From VFJQ01 sp044226525 (lineage in GTDB: Bacteria > Verrucomicrobiota > Verrucomicrobiia > Chthoniobacterales > Chthoniobacteraceae), in assembly GCA_044226525.1 (NCBI GenBank), contig JBGAGV010000011.1, positions 62,001-126,000 of the forward strand: a stretch of 64,000 bases of DNA, in the 5' to 3' direction. The translations under genes and the position numbers were made by a program. Each line of letters starts with the position of its first letter. The first letter of the stretch is position 1. This document shows positions 6,799-16,422 of the stretch, piece after piece. Under the pieces are notes generated by a model that searched no databases, had not been told where the DNA came from, and saw only the letters and a program-made list of their open reading frames with translations.

Positions 6799-9555
6799 AT
6801 GCGTTCCCTCCGCCCTGTTCCCTTCGCTCGCGCGATCCTGCTGCTCTGGATCGCGCTTGCGGTGCTGGTCGGTCCGGCGGTGGCGCAACCTACCTCCAGT
6901 CCGTCGGACCAGGCTGGTCCGGTGCTGATCCTCATTTCGCGGCACCTGAACGACATCTGGGCCGAGATGCAGGTCCGGGCCATGCAGGAAACCCTCGCGG
7001 CGGCGCCGCAGCCCATCACCGCCACCATCGAATGCCTCGACTGGCGGACGGATCAGAACGAGCAGGCACAGACGGAAAAACTCACGGCATTCTACGCGAA
7101 GAAATTTGCCGGGCAGGACATTCGCCTGGTGATCGCGGTGGAATTTCCCGCGGTGAGTTTTCTGCTGAGGCAGCGCGATCGTGTCTTTCCGCGCGCCCAG
7201 GCGGTGCTGTGCGGCATTCCCTATTTCGAAGAGAGCTGGCGCCCGGCGTGGGCCACGGGTCAGTTCGAAAACAGCGATCCCGCGGGGACCTTTCGCCTCG
7301 CGACTCGTCTCCAGCCGGGACTCAAGACCCTCGTCATCCCGGACGATCCCGCCGGCCTGGGCCGGAACTTGAAGCGTAATATCCTGAGCAAGGTGCGAAA
7401 CGCGGAACAGCGGGTAAAGATCGAGACGCCGCTGGTCGATTCGGTCCACGAGATCTACGCGGCGATCGAGCATCTTCCTCCAGACTCGGCGGTGCTGCTG
7501 CCGAGAAGCCGGACGGTGTCGCAATTGAGCGGAGAAATGGGGACGCACTGCCCGGTGCCGGTCTATGTGACGCGCACGCCGACGCAACTGACCGGCACGA
7601 TGGGCGGCTCGCTGCTCGATGCCGGGCTGACCGGCCGGAGTGCGGCCGGCCTCGCCCTGCGCCTGCTCGCGGGAGAAGATCCGTCCAGCATTCCATTTCG
7701 AGAGGCGCCACGCCACGTCATGGTCGATTACCGGCAACTGATGCGCTTCGGCATTCCGCTGACGGCGGTGCCGTCCGGATGTGAGATTCTCAATCGGCCG
7801 CCCAGTTTTTGGGTGCAGCACCGGTCGGTGCTCATTTTCTCCGGCGCAGTCATCGCCGTGCTCGCCGCTCTCGTCGTCGCGCTGTTGGTTTCACTGCGGC
7901 AGAAACGCGCCGCGGCGGAGCGGCTCGACCGGTCCCTCGCGGTCCTGAGCGCCACGTTCGATTCCATCTCCGACGGGGTGCTGGTGGTGGATCAGCACGG
8001 CCGGGTGGCAGGGCACAATCGGCGTTTCCTCCACCTGTGGGGCTTTCCTTCCCGACAAACAGAGTGGGGAAACGGCGACGACCTCCTTGCGGCCGTGCTG
8101 GCTCAACTCAAAGAACCGGAGACTTTCCTGCGCCGCATGCGCGATCTGCAGGGCAGCGACGAAAGCACCGCGATGGAACCACTCGAATGCATGGATGGTC
8201 GTGTTTTCGAGTGCGATTCACGGCCGCAGGTGCAAGGTGGGGAAGTGGTGGGGCGCGTGTGGAGTTTTCGCGATGTGACGGCTCGCCGCCGCAGCGAAGA
8301 GGAACGTGAGCGACTGTCCAGTCAGCTTGCCCAGGCGCAGAAAATGGAGGCGCTCGGCACACTCGCGGGCGGCATCGCGCATGATTTCAACAACATGCTC
8401 ACCGGCATCCTCGGCTGCACGCAACTGGCGCTCACGCGACTGCCGGAGATGCATCCCGCCGCGGACGATCTCGCGCAATCAATGGAATGCGGCGAACGTG
8501 CCAGCGAACTCGTGCGGCAGATCCTCACCTTCAGCCGCCAGCGCAAGCCGACGAAGGCGGTCGTGTCGATCGAGCCGATCGTTCAAGACCTCGTGAAACT
8601 CCTGCGCGCCACCGCGCCGGCGGGCATCGAACTGGCCGCCGAACTGCATCCCGGTGTGCCGCCGGTGCTGGCCGATCCGGGGCAGCTTCACCGCGCGCTG
8701 CTCAATCTCTGCACGAATGCACTGCACGCCATGGGCCGCGGCCCGGGCGAACTGCGCATCGTCCTCTCCCACGCGGAACCTCCGCCCGACACGCGTGCCT
8801 CGCACCCGGCCCTCGCGCCGGGTTCGCTCGTCAGCGTGTCGGTGATCGATACCGGACACGGCATGGACGCCGCCACGCTCGCCCGCGTCTTCGAGCCCTT
8901 TTATTCCACCAAGGCGACCAGTGAAGGCACGGGCCTGGGCCTCGCTGTCGTGCACGGCATTGTCGAGGCCCACGATGGGGCGATCACCGTGCGAAGCGAG
9001 TCCGGTGGCGGGACGACCTTCACCCTTTTCTTTCCCCCGAGCGAAGCCCCACTCAGTCCCGCAACGGCCACGGCCGATCCCGACGAAACGGTTCCGCAAG
9101 GCCACGGCGAAAACATTCTCGTGGTCGATGACGAGCCGATCGTGGCTGAAGTCGCCGCTACGATTTTGCGGCGTCTAGGCTATCAACCGGTCACGTGTCA
9201 CAGTGCCGAGCGCGCGTTCGACCTGATCTGCTCCGCGCCCGATTCCTACGCGCTCGTTTTCACCGACCTGAACATGCCGCGCATGACCGGGCTCGACCTC
9301 ATCCGGCGTCTGCGCGGCGAGGGCTACGAGGTGCCGGGCGTGCTGACCACCGGCTACGTCGGCACTGGTGGCACCGAGGCCGAAGCCCGTGCCCTCGGGT
9401 TGGGCAGCATCGTCGAAAAGCCTTTCAATGCCGTCACGCTCGGCCGGGCTGTCGCGACCGAACTGGCCCGGGCGAGACGTGTCGGTGAAACGGATGGCGG
9501 AGCGGAACCAGCGAGGGGCTCTTCGCGTGCGCCGCTTGCAGTCGAAGTGGGGTAG
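6799..9555 (+). CDS. Hybrid histidine kinase with periplasmic binding-protein-like sensor
   Basis: A 918-residue sensor kinase. A signal peptide or first membrane helix (~1-30) leads into an exported domain (~35-335) that looks like the ABC-type substrate-binding (PF04392-like) fold seen in some sensor kinases, for example VLILISRHLNDIW and LVIAVEFPAVSFLL. A membrane helix follows at ~343-367, then a PAS domain (~380-490). The HisKA domain carries GGIAHDFNN (His528, the NtrB-like H-box type), followed by an HATPase domain (DTGHGM, GTGLGLAVV) and a receiver from ~760. Asp823 in FTDLNMPRMTG is the acceptor and Lys in EKPF is conserved. It probably senses a small extracytoplasmic ligand directly. 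No DNA-binding regulator is adjacent. The ATG at 6799 is chosen because it starts the signal sequence. Confidence 0.92.
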   Translation: MRSLRPVPFARAILLLWIALAVLVGPAVAQPTSSPSDQAGPVLILISRHLNDIWAEMQVRAMQETLAAAPQPITATIECLDWRTDQNEQAQTEKLTAFYAKKFAGQDIRLVIAVEFPAVSFLLRQRDRVFPRAQAVLCGIPYFEESWRPAWATGQFENSDPAGTFRLATRLQPGLKTLVIPDDPAGLGRNLKRNILSKVRNAEQRVKIETPLVDSVHEIYAAIEHLPPDSAVLLPRSRTVSQLSGEMGTHCPVPVYVTRTPTQLTGTMGGSLLDAGLTGRSAAGLALRLLAGEDPSSIPFREAPRHVMVDYRQLMRFGIPLTAVPSGCEILNRPPSFWVQHRSVLIFSGAVIAVLAALVVALLVSLRQKRAAAERLDRSLAVLSATFDSISDGVLVVDQHGRVAGHNRRFLHLWGFPSRQTEWGNGDDLLAAVLAQLKEPETFLRRMRDLQGSDESTAMEPLECMDGRVFECDSRPQVQGGEVVGRVWSFRDVTARRRSEEERERLSSQLAQAQKMEALGTLAGGIAHDFNNMLTGILGCTQLALTRLPEMHPAADDLAQSMECGERASELVRQILTFSRQRKPTKAVVSIEPIVQDLVKLLRATAPAGIELAAELHPGVPPVLADPGQLHRALLNLCTNALHAMGRGPGELRIVLSHAEPPPDTRASHPALAPGSLVSVSVIDTGHGMDAATLARVFEPFYSTKATSEGTGLGLAVVHGIVEAHDGAITVRSESGGGTTFTLFFPPSEAPLSPATATADPDETVPQGHGENILVVDDEPIVAEVAATILRRLGYQPVTCHSAERAFDLICSAPDSYALVFTDLNMPRMTGLDLIRRLRGEGYEVPGVLTTGYVGTGGTEAEARALGLGSIVEKPFNAVTLGRAVATELARARRVGETDGGAEPARGSSRAPLAVEVG

Positions 9556-9608
9556 CGTTGGATTGAGGCTTTCGCTGGCAGGCGCAAGAGCTACCCTCGG
9601 CATCACCC

Positions 9609-10355
9609 ATGAACGCATTTCGATTCCTCGCTCCCGCGGTGACGCTCATCGCGCCGCTGCTTCGCGCGCAAACGCCGCCCAACGATCCGGTGGGCAGCCG
9701 ATTGTTCATGCCGGAGTTCATCGCGGCGAATGCGGACGTCATCAGCCTCAGCGAAACGCAGCAGGGGAAACTTCGCGCCGCAGTGGAAAAAGTGCAGAAG
9801 CCGATCGCGGAAGCCACGGCGCAATTGCGGCAGGAGGCCGATGCACTGGGCAAACTCATCGACACGTCATCGCCCGATCACGCGGCGGTGATGGCACAGT
9901 TTGAAAAGGTGCAGGACCGCGACCGGGAGTTGAAACGCGCCCAGCTCGATCTGCTGCTCGACCTCCGCGCCTTGCTCAACGAGGAGCAGCGCGTGTGGCT
10001 GACGCAGATCAAAGCGCAGCAATTCACCCAGGCGCGAGAGCGCGGCGAGCGTGCGAAGACGGCGGTGGCGAAGCTGCGGCAGGTCGATGCGCTGCTCGAC
10101 GAAACGCGCAAGCTCATCGAGGGTGCGGTGCCGCCGGAGCGCCCGCCTTCGCCGCAAACCCAGCAGGTGCAGCAACTCCAGGACAAGGTCGCCCGGGTCA
10201 AAGCCGGCGTGGAAAAGTGGCGTGCGGAGGGACGCGATGCGGCGGTCATCGCGGAAATCACCGAACAGGTCGGCCCGCTCATGCAGGCTGGAAAAGCGGA
10301 GGAAGCCACCGTGCTGCTCGACCGCGCGCTGAAAATGCTCGGCTATCCGAAGTAG
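9609..10355 (+). CDS. Exported helical protein, Spy/CpxP-like in its first half
   Basis: A 248-residue protein with an N-terminal signal-like segment (MNAFRFLAPAVTLIAPLLRA), so it is probably periplasmic. Residues ~40-140 resemble the LTXXQ/Spy family of helical periplasmic chaperones: LSETQQGKLRAAVEKV followed by LNEEQRVWLTQIK gives the paired 'L..eQ...l' pattern. The second half is another long charged helix (QQVQQLQDKVARVKAGVEKW) and likely coiled coil. Spy-like proteins bind unfolded polypeptides or report envelope stress. It begins 53 bp after the hybrid kinase on the same strand, so it may be co-transcribed and could be part of an envelope sensing system. That link is inferred from position only. 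Confidence 0.6.
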   Translation: MNAFRFLAPAVTLIAPLLRAQTPPNDPVGSRLFMPEFIAANADVISLSETQQGKLRAAVEKVQKPIAEATAQLRQEADALGKLIDTSSPDHAAVMAQFEKVQDRDRELKRAQLDLLLDLRALLNEEQRVWLTQIKAQQFTQARERGERAKTAVAKLRQVDALLDETRKLIEGAVPPERPPSPQTQQVQQLQDKVARVKAGVEKWRAEGRDAAVIAEITEQVGPLMQAGKAEEATVLLDRALKMLGYPK

Positions 10356-10360
10356 CCGTC

Positions 10361-10456
10361 GAGCACCGGCGCCTCGCCGGTCTCCACCCATCCACGCGAA
10401 GCATGAAATTTAATGCCTTGCATGCACCTTCGTGGCCGGCGGGACGCCGGCGCTCC
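10361..10456. repeat. Pair of oppositely oriented REP palindromes (REPIN-like)
   Basis: Two hairpins of the same family face each other. One is at 10361-10383 (core CCGGCGCCTCGCCGG) and the other at 10432-10456 (core CCGGCGGGACGCCGG). Read on the minus strand, the second matches the copy at 6636 with its flanks (GCGCCGGCGTC and CCAC). The 48 bp between them contains GAAATTTAATGCC, and a similar AATTTAATG follows the copy at 47213. It sits between two convergent genes and could also stop transcription from both. Confidence 0.65.
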
Positions 10457-10460
10457 ATGC

Positions 10461-11822
10461 TTACTTCACCAGCACCGCGCGGATTCCCTCCTTCAGCTTC
10501 GGCTCCGATCCCGGCGCGACCCACCACCAGTCGTGCAGATTCGTGTCGTGCTCGGCGATGTGCTGTTCGGTGGGGATGTAGCCAGTGGCCCCCTCGCCAT
10601 AGCCCGCGGTGACGACGAATGCATCGGGGCGCTGGTGCTGCGCGAAAAGCTGGTATTCCACATACGCCTCGCCCGGGAGCACGAGGAGTGCGGCGGAGCC
10701 GAAATCGAGCACTGGCAATTTCACCGTGTCGCCGGCTTCGAGCCGCCGGAGCCAGCTCAGCCCCATCGCGGCGAGGCATTGTTGGAAGGGTTTCGGCGCG
10801 GAGAGCTGCTGAAGCAGATCCGCCTCGCTCCAGCCTTCCCCGCTGCGTGGCTCGAAGCGCACGGCGGAGGTCCGGAAATCGGCGCGCGTCAGCGGTTGTT
10901 TCGTCGTCGCGTCCCACGCGGTTTTCATGGCGGCGTGCAGACGCTCGGCCAGCCCGGCGCGGCTCGCGGGCGTGCCGTCGTTGTATTTTCCGGCGACCAT
11001 GTTGCCGCTGCATCCGCTGAGGTAAATTTGCAGCGTGCCGGGCGTTTCTGCGTCGCGCATTCCGCGGGCGAGGCCGGGGAAATCGGCGTTCACTTCACCC
11101 GCGCCGTAATAGCTCATCGGGTGCACCGCATAGGCGCTCAGCGCGGCGAGCGGCGTGTCGCCATCCCAGAAACTCAGCGTCTTCAACCATGGATCGATCA
11201 GGCCTTCTCCCGCCGCGCGCGCGATCGAGTCGGTCATCTTGCTCATGCGTCCGAAGCTCACCACGCCGCCGGGAGTGACGAAGCGCCGGTTCGACGCCAC
11301 CCGTTCCACTTTCGCCTGCCCGGTGCCGAAATGAGTGACGGAGCGAAAGTGTGCCAGCGAAGCGCGCGCGGCACTCGCCACGCGTTGCACCGCTTCCTCA
11401 TGAAAATCGAGATCGCACACCGTGCCGGCGCACCCGTGCGCGCGCAGAATTCGCTCCGCTTCGAGGTCCGCGACCGGCGCATCGTGCTGATGTATCGCAC
11501 AGACCATCACTCGCTCCGGCCGTGTGCCGACGGCTTCCACCAGCGCCGATTTCCACCGCGCGAGCGCGTCGTTGCGAATCTCGCACCAATCCACTGAAAC
11601 GAAGACGACGGGCTGAAAATCGTCGCCGGCAAAAACGATTCCGCGCGCCATGAGCGGTCCCGCGATTTTTTTGGAAAGCCACGCGCCACCCATCATCCCG
11701 TGCCCGAGAGGCACCGTCACGTCCGCTGAAAAAGTTGCGAGTCGCCACGCCTTTTGCGCGGCCGAAACGGGGCGGGGGAGGGAGAGGAAAAGGCAGATCA
11801 GCGCAAGCAGGAGGCGATTCAT
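10461..11822 (-). CDS. Secreted neutral/alkaline ceramidase-like protein
   Basis: A 453-residue protein when started at the ATG at 11822, which opens a signal peptide (MNRLLLALICLFLSLPRPVSA). An upstream in-frame ATG at 11885 would add a charged tail and is less likely. The mature part has features of the neutral/alkaline non-lysosomal ceramidase-like family common in planctomycetes and verrucomicrobia: FSADVTVPLGHGMMGG at the start, VCAIHQHDAPVAD (the zinc His-x-His region), SAYAVHPMSYYG (another His) and LSGCSGNM. The family hydrolyses ceramide, but most environmental members are uncharacterised, so the true substrate may differ. It is divergent from the TMTC-like gene. Confidence 0.75.
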   Translation of the reverse strand: MNRLLLALICLFLSLPRPVSAAQKAWRLATFSADVTVPLGHGMMGGAWLSKKIAGPLMARGIVFAGDDFQPVVFVSVDWCEIRNDALARWKSALVEAVGTRPERVMVCAIHQHDAPVADLEAERILRAHGCAGTVCDLDFHEEAVQRVASAARASLAHFRSVTHFGTGQAKVERVASNRRFVTPGGVVSFGRMSKMTDSIARAAGEGLIDPWLKTLSFWDGDTPLAALSAYAVHPMSYYGAGEVNADFPGLARGMRDAETPGTLQIYLSGCSGNMVAGKYNDGTPASRAGLAERLHAAMKTAWDATTKQPLTRADFRTSAVRFEPRSGEGWSEADLLQQLSAPKPFQQCLAAMGLSWLRRLEAGDTVKLPVLDFGSAALLVLPGEAYVEYQLFAQHQRPDAFVVTAGYGEGATGYIPTEQHIAEHDTNLHDWWWVAPGSEPKLKEGIRAVLVK

Positions 11823-11974
11823 CGGGGTAAGTCTGGAGATCATCGGTAAAACATCTTCTTCTTTGGCAGGTGTAGCAGTTTCCATGGCTCGGAAACTGCG
11901 CCAAGAGTGCGGCTCTGACCCCGCCCGATTCATCGCTCGATTCCAAACCGCTCATCCCGCTCATCGCCCTTGCG

Positions 11975-13606
11975 TTGGCCGCGCTGGTGTTTGCCGTGTA
12001 TGTCGGCGTAGGTGGGTGCGGATTCGTGAGCCTCGACGATTCGAGCCACGTCTATGAAAATCCGCTCGTGCTCGCGGGAGTGACCTGGGAGGGCGTGCTG
12101 CAAGCCTTCACCATGCCGCACGCCAGCCTCTGGGTGCCGCTCACGACGCTCTCGTTCATGGCCGATGTGAGTCTTTTCGGCCTCAACCCGGCGGCGATGC
12201 ATCTGGAAAATGTCGCCTGGCACGCGGGGGCCGTGGTGATGCTCTTTCTCGCCCTGCGCGAATGGACCGGACGGCTCTGGCCTTCCGTGATCGTGGCGGT
12301 GCTGTTTGGGGTGCATCCGCTCAACGTGGAATCGGTCGCCTGGATCACGGAACGCAAGAATGTGCTGTGCGGCTTCTGGTCGATGGTCGCGTTGTGGTCC
12401 TGGGGATGCTACGTGCAGCGCGGAAGGCGTGGAGCGTGGCTGGCCACGCATGGAGCGCTCGCCCTGGCGCTCCTCGCCAAGCCCATGGCCGTGCCGATTC
12501 CGGCCATCCTGATCATCCTCGATTTCTGGCCGTCGCGCCGTTGGCAGCGAGTGCCCTGGAAGCGTCTGCTTGCGGAAAAGGCGCTGCTTTTAGCCATGGC
12601 CCTGGCCACGGCCCGCCTGGCCCTTTGGGCGACGGCGCCGCGCGATTCGGTCGTATCGTTGCACGAGTTGTCCTGGGCACCTCGTATCACCAACGCTCTC
12701 ACCGCCTGCGCGACCTACCTGGGGCAGATCGTGTGGCCTCGCGAATTTGCCGTGCTCTACCCGCACCCCATTGTGGCCCGTTGGGGCTGGGCCATGGGGG
12801 CGCTTGCGCTGCTGCTCGCGATCACCTTTGGCGCGTGGCGCACGCGCAAGAGCCTGCCGTGGCTGCTGCCTTGCTGGCTCATCTTTCTCGGACTCCTCGT
12901 GCCTTCGCTCGGGTTCGTGCAGGTGGGTTCGCACGCGCATGCCGACCGCTTCACCTACCTCGCGCAGATCTGGATTTTTATCGGCCTCGTGTGGACATGG
13001 GATGCGCTGTGTCCTTCTTCGCTGCGACTTCGCGCCGCAGTCGCGCTGACCGCGGTCGGACTGGCCACCTTCCGCACCGTGAACCTCGTGCCCGTGTGGA
13101 CGAACAGCACCACGCTCTTCACTCACTCACTCGCTGTCACCGGTCCGCATCCGCACATCCTCGATCTGCTTGCCGCCACGGAAAGCCGCGATGGAAACGA
13201 TGCGGCCGCCGCCGCGCACTGGCAACAGTCGCTCAAGCTCTTGCCGGACAATTCGCTCTCGTGGAATTCCCTCGGACTGGCGCTGCTCCGGCTGAAGCGC
13301 GACAACGAAGCCGTGCAATGCTTCCGTCGCGCGCTGACCTGCGATCCGAAATTTGCCGTGGCCGCTTTCAATATGGCCTCCACGCTTGAGCGCCACGGCA
13401 ACCGCGCCGCCGCGAAGATCGGCTACGAGCACGTCATCGCTCTCGATCCGTCGATTGTGCAGGCGCACTATCGTCTGGCGCTGTTGCTGGAAGCCGAAGG
13501 CGATACGGCAGGGGCCGCCGCGCGCCTCGGCCGGGTCCTCAGCCTCAAGCCCGGCGATCCCCTGGCGACCCAGGAACTGGCCCGGCTTCAGAACCCGCTA
13601 CGGTAA
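11975..13606 (+). CDS. TMTC-like membrane glycosyltransferase with C-terminal TPRs
   Basis: A polytopic membrane protein of about 543 residues. The region SLDDSSHVYENP, the segment WVPLTTLSFMADVSLFGLNP, and HPLNVESVAWITERKNVL are typical of the bacterial relatives of eukaryotic TMTC O-mannosyltransferases (GT-C fold, lipid-phosphate sugar donor). The acidic SLDD after the first helix is the expected catalytic loop. From about residue 400 there are at least three tetratricopeptide repeats (NSLGLALLRLKRDNEAVQCFRRAL; FNMASTLERHGNRAAAK; AHYRLALLLEAEGDTAGAAARLG), probably extracytoplasmic. The start is uncertain: there is no in-frame ATG, TTG at 11975 falls inside the first hydrophobic helix, and the hydrophobic stretch continues upstream (PLIPLIALALAAL), so initiation may be further 5' at a rare codon such as the CTG at 11915. 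Confidence 0.82.
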   Translation: MAALVFAVYVGVGGCGFVSLDDSSHVYENPLVLAGVTWEGVLQAFTMPHASLWVPLTTLSFMADVSLFGLNPAAMHLENVAWHAGAVVMLFLALREWTGRLWPSVIVAVLFGVHPLNVESVAWITERKNVLCGFWSMVALWSWGCYVQRGRRGAWLATHGALALALLAKPMAVPIPAILIILDFWPSRRWQRVPWKRLLAEKALLLAMALATARLALWATAPRDSVVSLHELSWAPRITNALTACATYLGQIVWPREFAVLYPHPIVARWGWAMGALALLLAITFGAWRTRKSLPWLLPCWLIFLGLLVPSLGFVQVGSHAHADRFTYLAQIWIFIGLVWTWDALCPSSLRLRAAVALTAVGLATFRTVNLVPVWTNSTTLFTHSLAVTGPHPHILDLLAATESRDGNDAAAAAHWQQSLKLLPDNSLSWNSLGLALLRLKRDNEAVQCFRRALTCDPKFAVAAFNMASTLERHGNRAAAKIGYEHVIALDPSIVQAHYRLALLLEAEGDTAGAAARLGRVLSLKPGDPLATQELARLQNPLR

Positions 13607-13702
13607 CTGACGCAAAATTTTCCTTGCCCCCAAGTTGCACTCCCTTCTGAACACCGTAAACATGTAGGAGATAACCGGGAATCGGGGACCACTCCTGATA
13701 AC

Positions 13703-16225
13703 ATGATGAACAACTTTACACCTCGCGCGCAACAAGTGCTGGCTTTGGCCCGCAAAGAAGCCGATCGCTTCAATCACAACTACGTGGGCACCGAGCATCT
13801 CCTCCTCGGGCTCATCAAACTCGGCCAGGGCGTCGCCGTGAACGTGCTCCAGAAAATGGGGCTCGATCTCGAAACCGTCCGGATGGAAGTCGAGAAACAA
13901 GTCGGCTCCGGACCGGAGACGAAGATGGTCGGCAACATTCCTTACACACCGCGCGTGAAGAAAGTGCTCGCCCTCGCGGGCAAGGAAGCCAAGGCGCTCA
14001 ACCACTCGTATGTCGGCACCGAGCACATCCTGCTCGGTCTGCTCCGCGAAGGCGAAGGCGTGGCGGCGCGCGTGCTGAAAAATCTCGAAGTCGATATCGA
14101 GCGCACCCGCAACGAGATCCTCAAGGAACTCGACCCGAATTTCACCCCGCCGGAAGCCGAACAGGAAGGCGCGCCCGAAAGCGGCGGCCCGACCTCGGGC
14201 GGCAGTGGCGGGGGCAGCGGCAGCAAGAAGGAAGTCAAGACGCCCGCGCTCCGTGCGTTCGGCCGTGACCTCACCGAACTCGCCAAAAAAGGCGAGATCG
14301 ATCCGGTCATCGGACGCGAAGCGGAAATCGAGCGCGTCATCCAGGTCCTCTGCCGCCGCACCAAGAACAATCCCGTGCTCATCGGCGAAGCTGGTGTCGG
14401 CAAGACCGCCATCGTCGAAGGCCTCGCGCAGGAAATCTCCAGCGGCAACGTGCCGGAGATTCTCCGCGACAAAAAAGTCATCACTCTCGATCTCGCCCTC
14501 ATGGTGGCCGGCACGAAATATCGTGGCCAGTTCGAGGAACGCATCAAAGCGGTGATGGACGAGATCAAGCGCAGCAAGAACGTCATCCTTTTCATCGACG
14601 AGCTGCACACCATCGTCGGCGCCGGTTCGGCCGAAGGCGCGATGGATGCGAGCAACATCATCAAACCCGCGCTGAGCCGCGGCGAGATGCAGTGCGTCGG
14701 CGCGACCACGCTCAACGAGTATCGCAAATACATCGAGAAGGACGCCGCGCTCGAGCGCCGCTTTCAGCAGGTCAAAGTCGAGGCGCCGAGCGTCGAGCAG
14801 GCCATCCAGATTCTCAAAGGCCTCCGCGGCAAATACGAGTCGCACCACAAGGCAAGGTATACCGACGAAGCCCTCGAACAGTGCGTCGTGCTGAGCGACC
14901 GTTATCTCACCGGCCGTTTCCTGCCCGATAAAGCCATCGACGTGATGGACGAATCCGGTTCGCGCGCCCGCATCGGCGCGATGACCCGGCCGCCGAACGT
15001 CAAGGATATCGAGAAGGACATCGAAGTCATCCGCGGCAATAAGGAAGCCGCCATCAAGGCGCAGGACTTCGAGAAAGCAGCCTCGCTCCGCGACGACGAA
15101 AAGAAGACGAAGGAAAAGCTCGAGCAGATTCTCGCCGAATGGCGCGAACAGCGCGAGGAGAAGGAAGTCATGGTCACCGAGGACGACATCCGCCATGTCG
15201 TCAGCAAGTGGACCGGCGTCCCGCTCCAACGCATGGAACAGGCCGACAGCGAGAAGCTGCTCAAGATGGAGTCCGAGCTCAGAGGCAAGGTCATCGGCCA
15301 GGACGAAGCGGTCATCGCGATTTCCAAGGCCCTGCGCCGCAGCCGTGCCGACCTCAAAGATCCGCGCCGCCCGATCGGCTCGTTCATCTTCCTCGGCCCG
15401 ACCGGCGTCGGCAAAACCTTCCTCGCTCAAACGCTGGCCGAATACATGTTCGGCGACCGCGAAGCGCTCATCCAGATCGACATGAGCGAATACATGGAGA
15501 AGTTCACCGCTTCCCGGCTCATCGGTTCGCCTCCGGGCTACGTGGGTTACGAGGAGGGCGGCCAGCTCTCCGAAGCGGTCCGCCGCCGCCCGTATAGCGT
15601 GGTGCTCTTCGACGAAATCGAGAAGGGCCACCCGGACGTGCTGCACCTGCTCCTGCAGATCCTGGAAGAAGGCAAGGTGACCGATTCGCTCGGCCGCAAG
15701 ATCGACTTCCGCAACACCATCATCATCATGACTTCCAACATCGGCGCGGAGCTGATCAAGAAGTCGAGCGTGATGGGCTTCGGCGCCGCGCGCCAGGACA
15801 CCACGAACTACGACGTGATGCGGGACAAGATGCTCGAAGAAGCCAAGAAGGCCCTCAAGCCCGAGTTCGTGAACCGCCTCGACGACCTCATCGTCTTCCA
15901 CACCCTCGGCAAACCCGAGCTGCTCCAGATCGTCGATCTGGAAATCGCGAAGGTCGTGGGCCGCGTGAAGAACAAGGAGATCCATCTCGACCTCGACGAG
16001 AAGGCCAAGGAATTCCTCATCGAGAAGGGTTACGACCCGCAATACGGCGCCCGCCCCATGCGGCGCGCGGTGGAGAAGTATCTCGAAGACCCGCTCGCCG
16101 AGGAAATCCTGCGCGGCCACATCAAGTCCGGCGACACCGCCAAGGTGACCAGTGACGGCAAGGCGCTCCTCTTCTCGGTTCCGGACGACGGAAAAACGGA
16201 AAAAGAGGCGGCCGAAGCCAGTTAG
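13703..16225 (+). CDS. clpC: ATP-dependent Clp protease ATP-binding subunit ClpC
   Basis: An 840-residue AAA+ unfoldase of the ClpC type. Two Clp N-repeats occupy residues ~1-145 (FTPRAQQVLALARKEA and YTPRVKKVLALAGKEA, each with a YVGTEHLLLGL-like helix). A Gly/Ser-rich linker follows (~155-180). AAA domain 1 has Walker A GEAGVGKT with Lys234. The middle domain carries a UVR motif (IKAQDFEKAASLRDDEK), which distinguishes ClpC from ClpB and ClpA. AAA domain 2 has GPTGVGKT with Lys571. It unfolds proteins for the ClpP peptidase; the ClpP-docking loop reads ...VMGFGA after SNIGAELI. No ClpP, McsA/McsB or CtsR gene is nearby. Two ATGs are adjacent at 13703 and 13706. The gene ends at a strong terminator and appears monocistronic. 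Confidence 0.97.
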   Translation: MMNNFTPRAQQVLALARKEADRFNHNYVGTEHLLLGLIKLGQGVAVNVLQKMGLDLETVRMEVEKQVGSGPETKMVGNIPYTPRVKKVLALAGKEAKALNHSYVGTEHILLGLLREGEGVAARVLKNLEVDIERTRNEILKELDPNFTPPEAEQEGAPESGGPTSGGSGGGSGSKKEVKTPALRAFGRDLTELAKKGEIDPVIGREAEIERVIQVLCRRTKNNPVLIGEAGVGKTAIVEGLAQEISSGNVPEILRDKKVITLDLALMVAGTKYRGQFEERIKAVMDEIKRSKNVILFIDELHTIVGAGSAEGAMDASNIIKPALSRGEMQCVGATTLNEYRKYIEKDAALERRFQQVKVEAPSVEQAIQILKGLRGKYESHHKARYTDEALEQCVVLSDRYLTGRFLPDKAIDVMDESGSRARIGAMTRPPNVKDIEKDIEVIRGNKEAAIKAQDFEKAASLRDDEKKTKEKLEQILAEWREQREEKEVMVTEDDIRHVVSKWTGVPLQRMEQADSEKLLKMESELRGKVIGQDEAVIAISKALRRSRADLKDPRRPIGSFIFLGPTGVGKTFLAQTLAEYMFGDREALIQIDMSEYMEKFTASRLIGSPPGYVGYEEGGQLSEAVRRRPYSVVLFDEIEKGHPDVLHLLLQILEEGKVTDSLGRKIDFRNTIIIMTSNIGAELIKKSSVMGFGAARQDTTNYDVMRDKMLEEAKKALKPEFVNRLDDLIVFHTLGKPELLQIVDLEIAKVVGRVKNKEIHLDLDEKAKEFLIEKGYDPQYGARPMRRAVEKYLEDPLAEEILRGHIKSGDTAKVTSDGKALLFSVPDDGKTEKEAAEAS

Positions 16226-16292
16226 CCCCTTGACATAGTCGCTTCGGAGGCTTTTCTTCCGCGCACACACCAAACAATTCCCCCTCCAGAAA

Positions 16293-16339
16293 GAGGGCGG
16301 ACGAACACCCCCACTTGTTCGTCCGCCCTCAATCTTTTT
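16293..16339 (+). terminator. Intrinsic terminator of clpC
   Basis: GAGGGCGGACGAAC (16293-16306) and GTTCGTCCGCCCTC (16317-16330) form a perfect 14-bp stem with a 10-nt loop. AATCTTTTT (16331-16339) follows. It lies 68 bp after the clpC stop codon. It is one of the clearest transcription stops in the window. Confidence 0.95.
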
Positions 16340-16392
16340 CGGGGAGATATTCCGAGAAAGCCTTAGTGGTTGGGAAGGACTTGGACAGCCCG

Positions 16393-16422
16393 TTGACGAA
16401 CCTCGGTGTATGGGGCTACTCT
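16393..16422 (+). promoter_or_regulatory. Possible promoter for the PcfJ-like gene
   Basis: TTGACG (16393-16398) and TACTCT (16417-16422) are separated by 18 bp, in the spacer after the clpC terminator. The -35 is a 5/6 match and the -10 is weak. The rest of the spacer (16423-16562) shows nothing else, apart from a GGAG about 4 nt before the start codon. Confidence 0.3.

Noticed and set aside
13598..16273. An 891-codon minus-strand open frame lying opposite clpC
   Set aside because: It is the antisense shadow of a perfectly conserved ClpC. The sequence is rich in Asp, Leu, Arg and His in a pattern produced by GC-rich codon mirroring, with no known domain.
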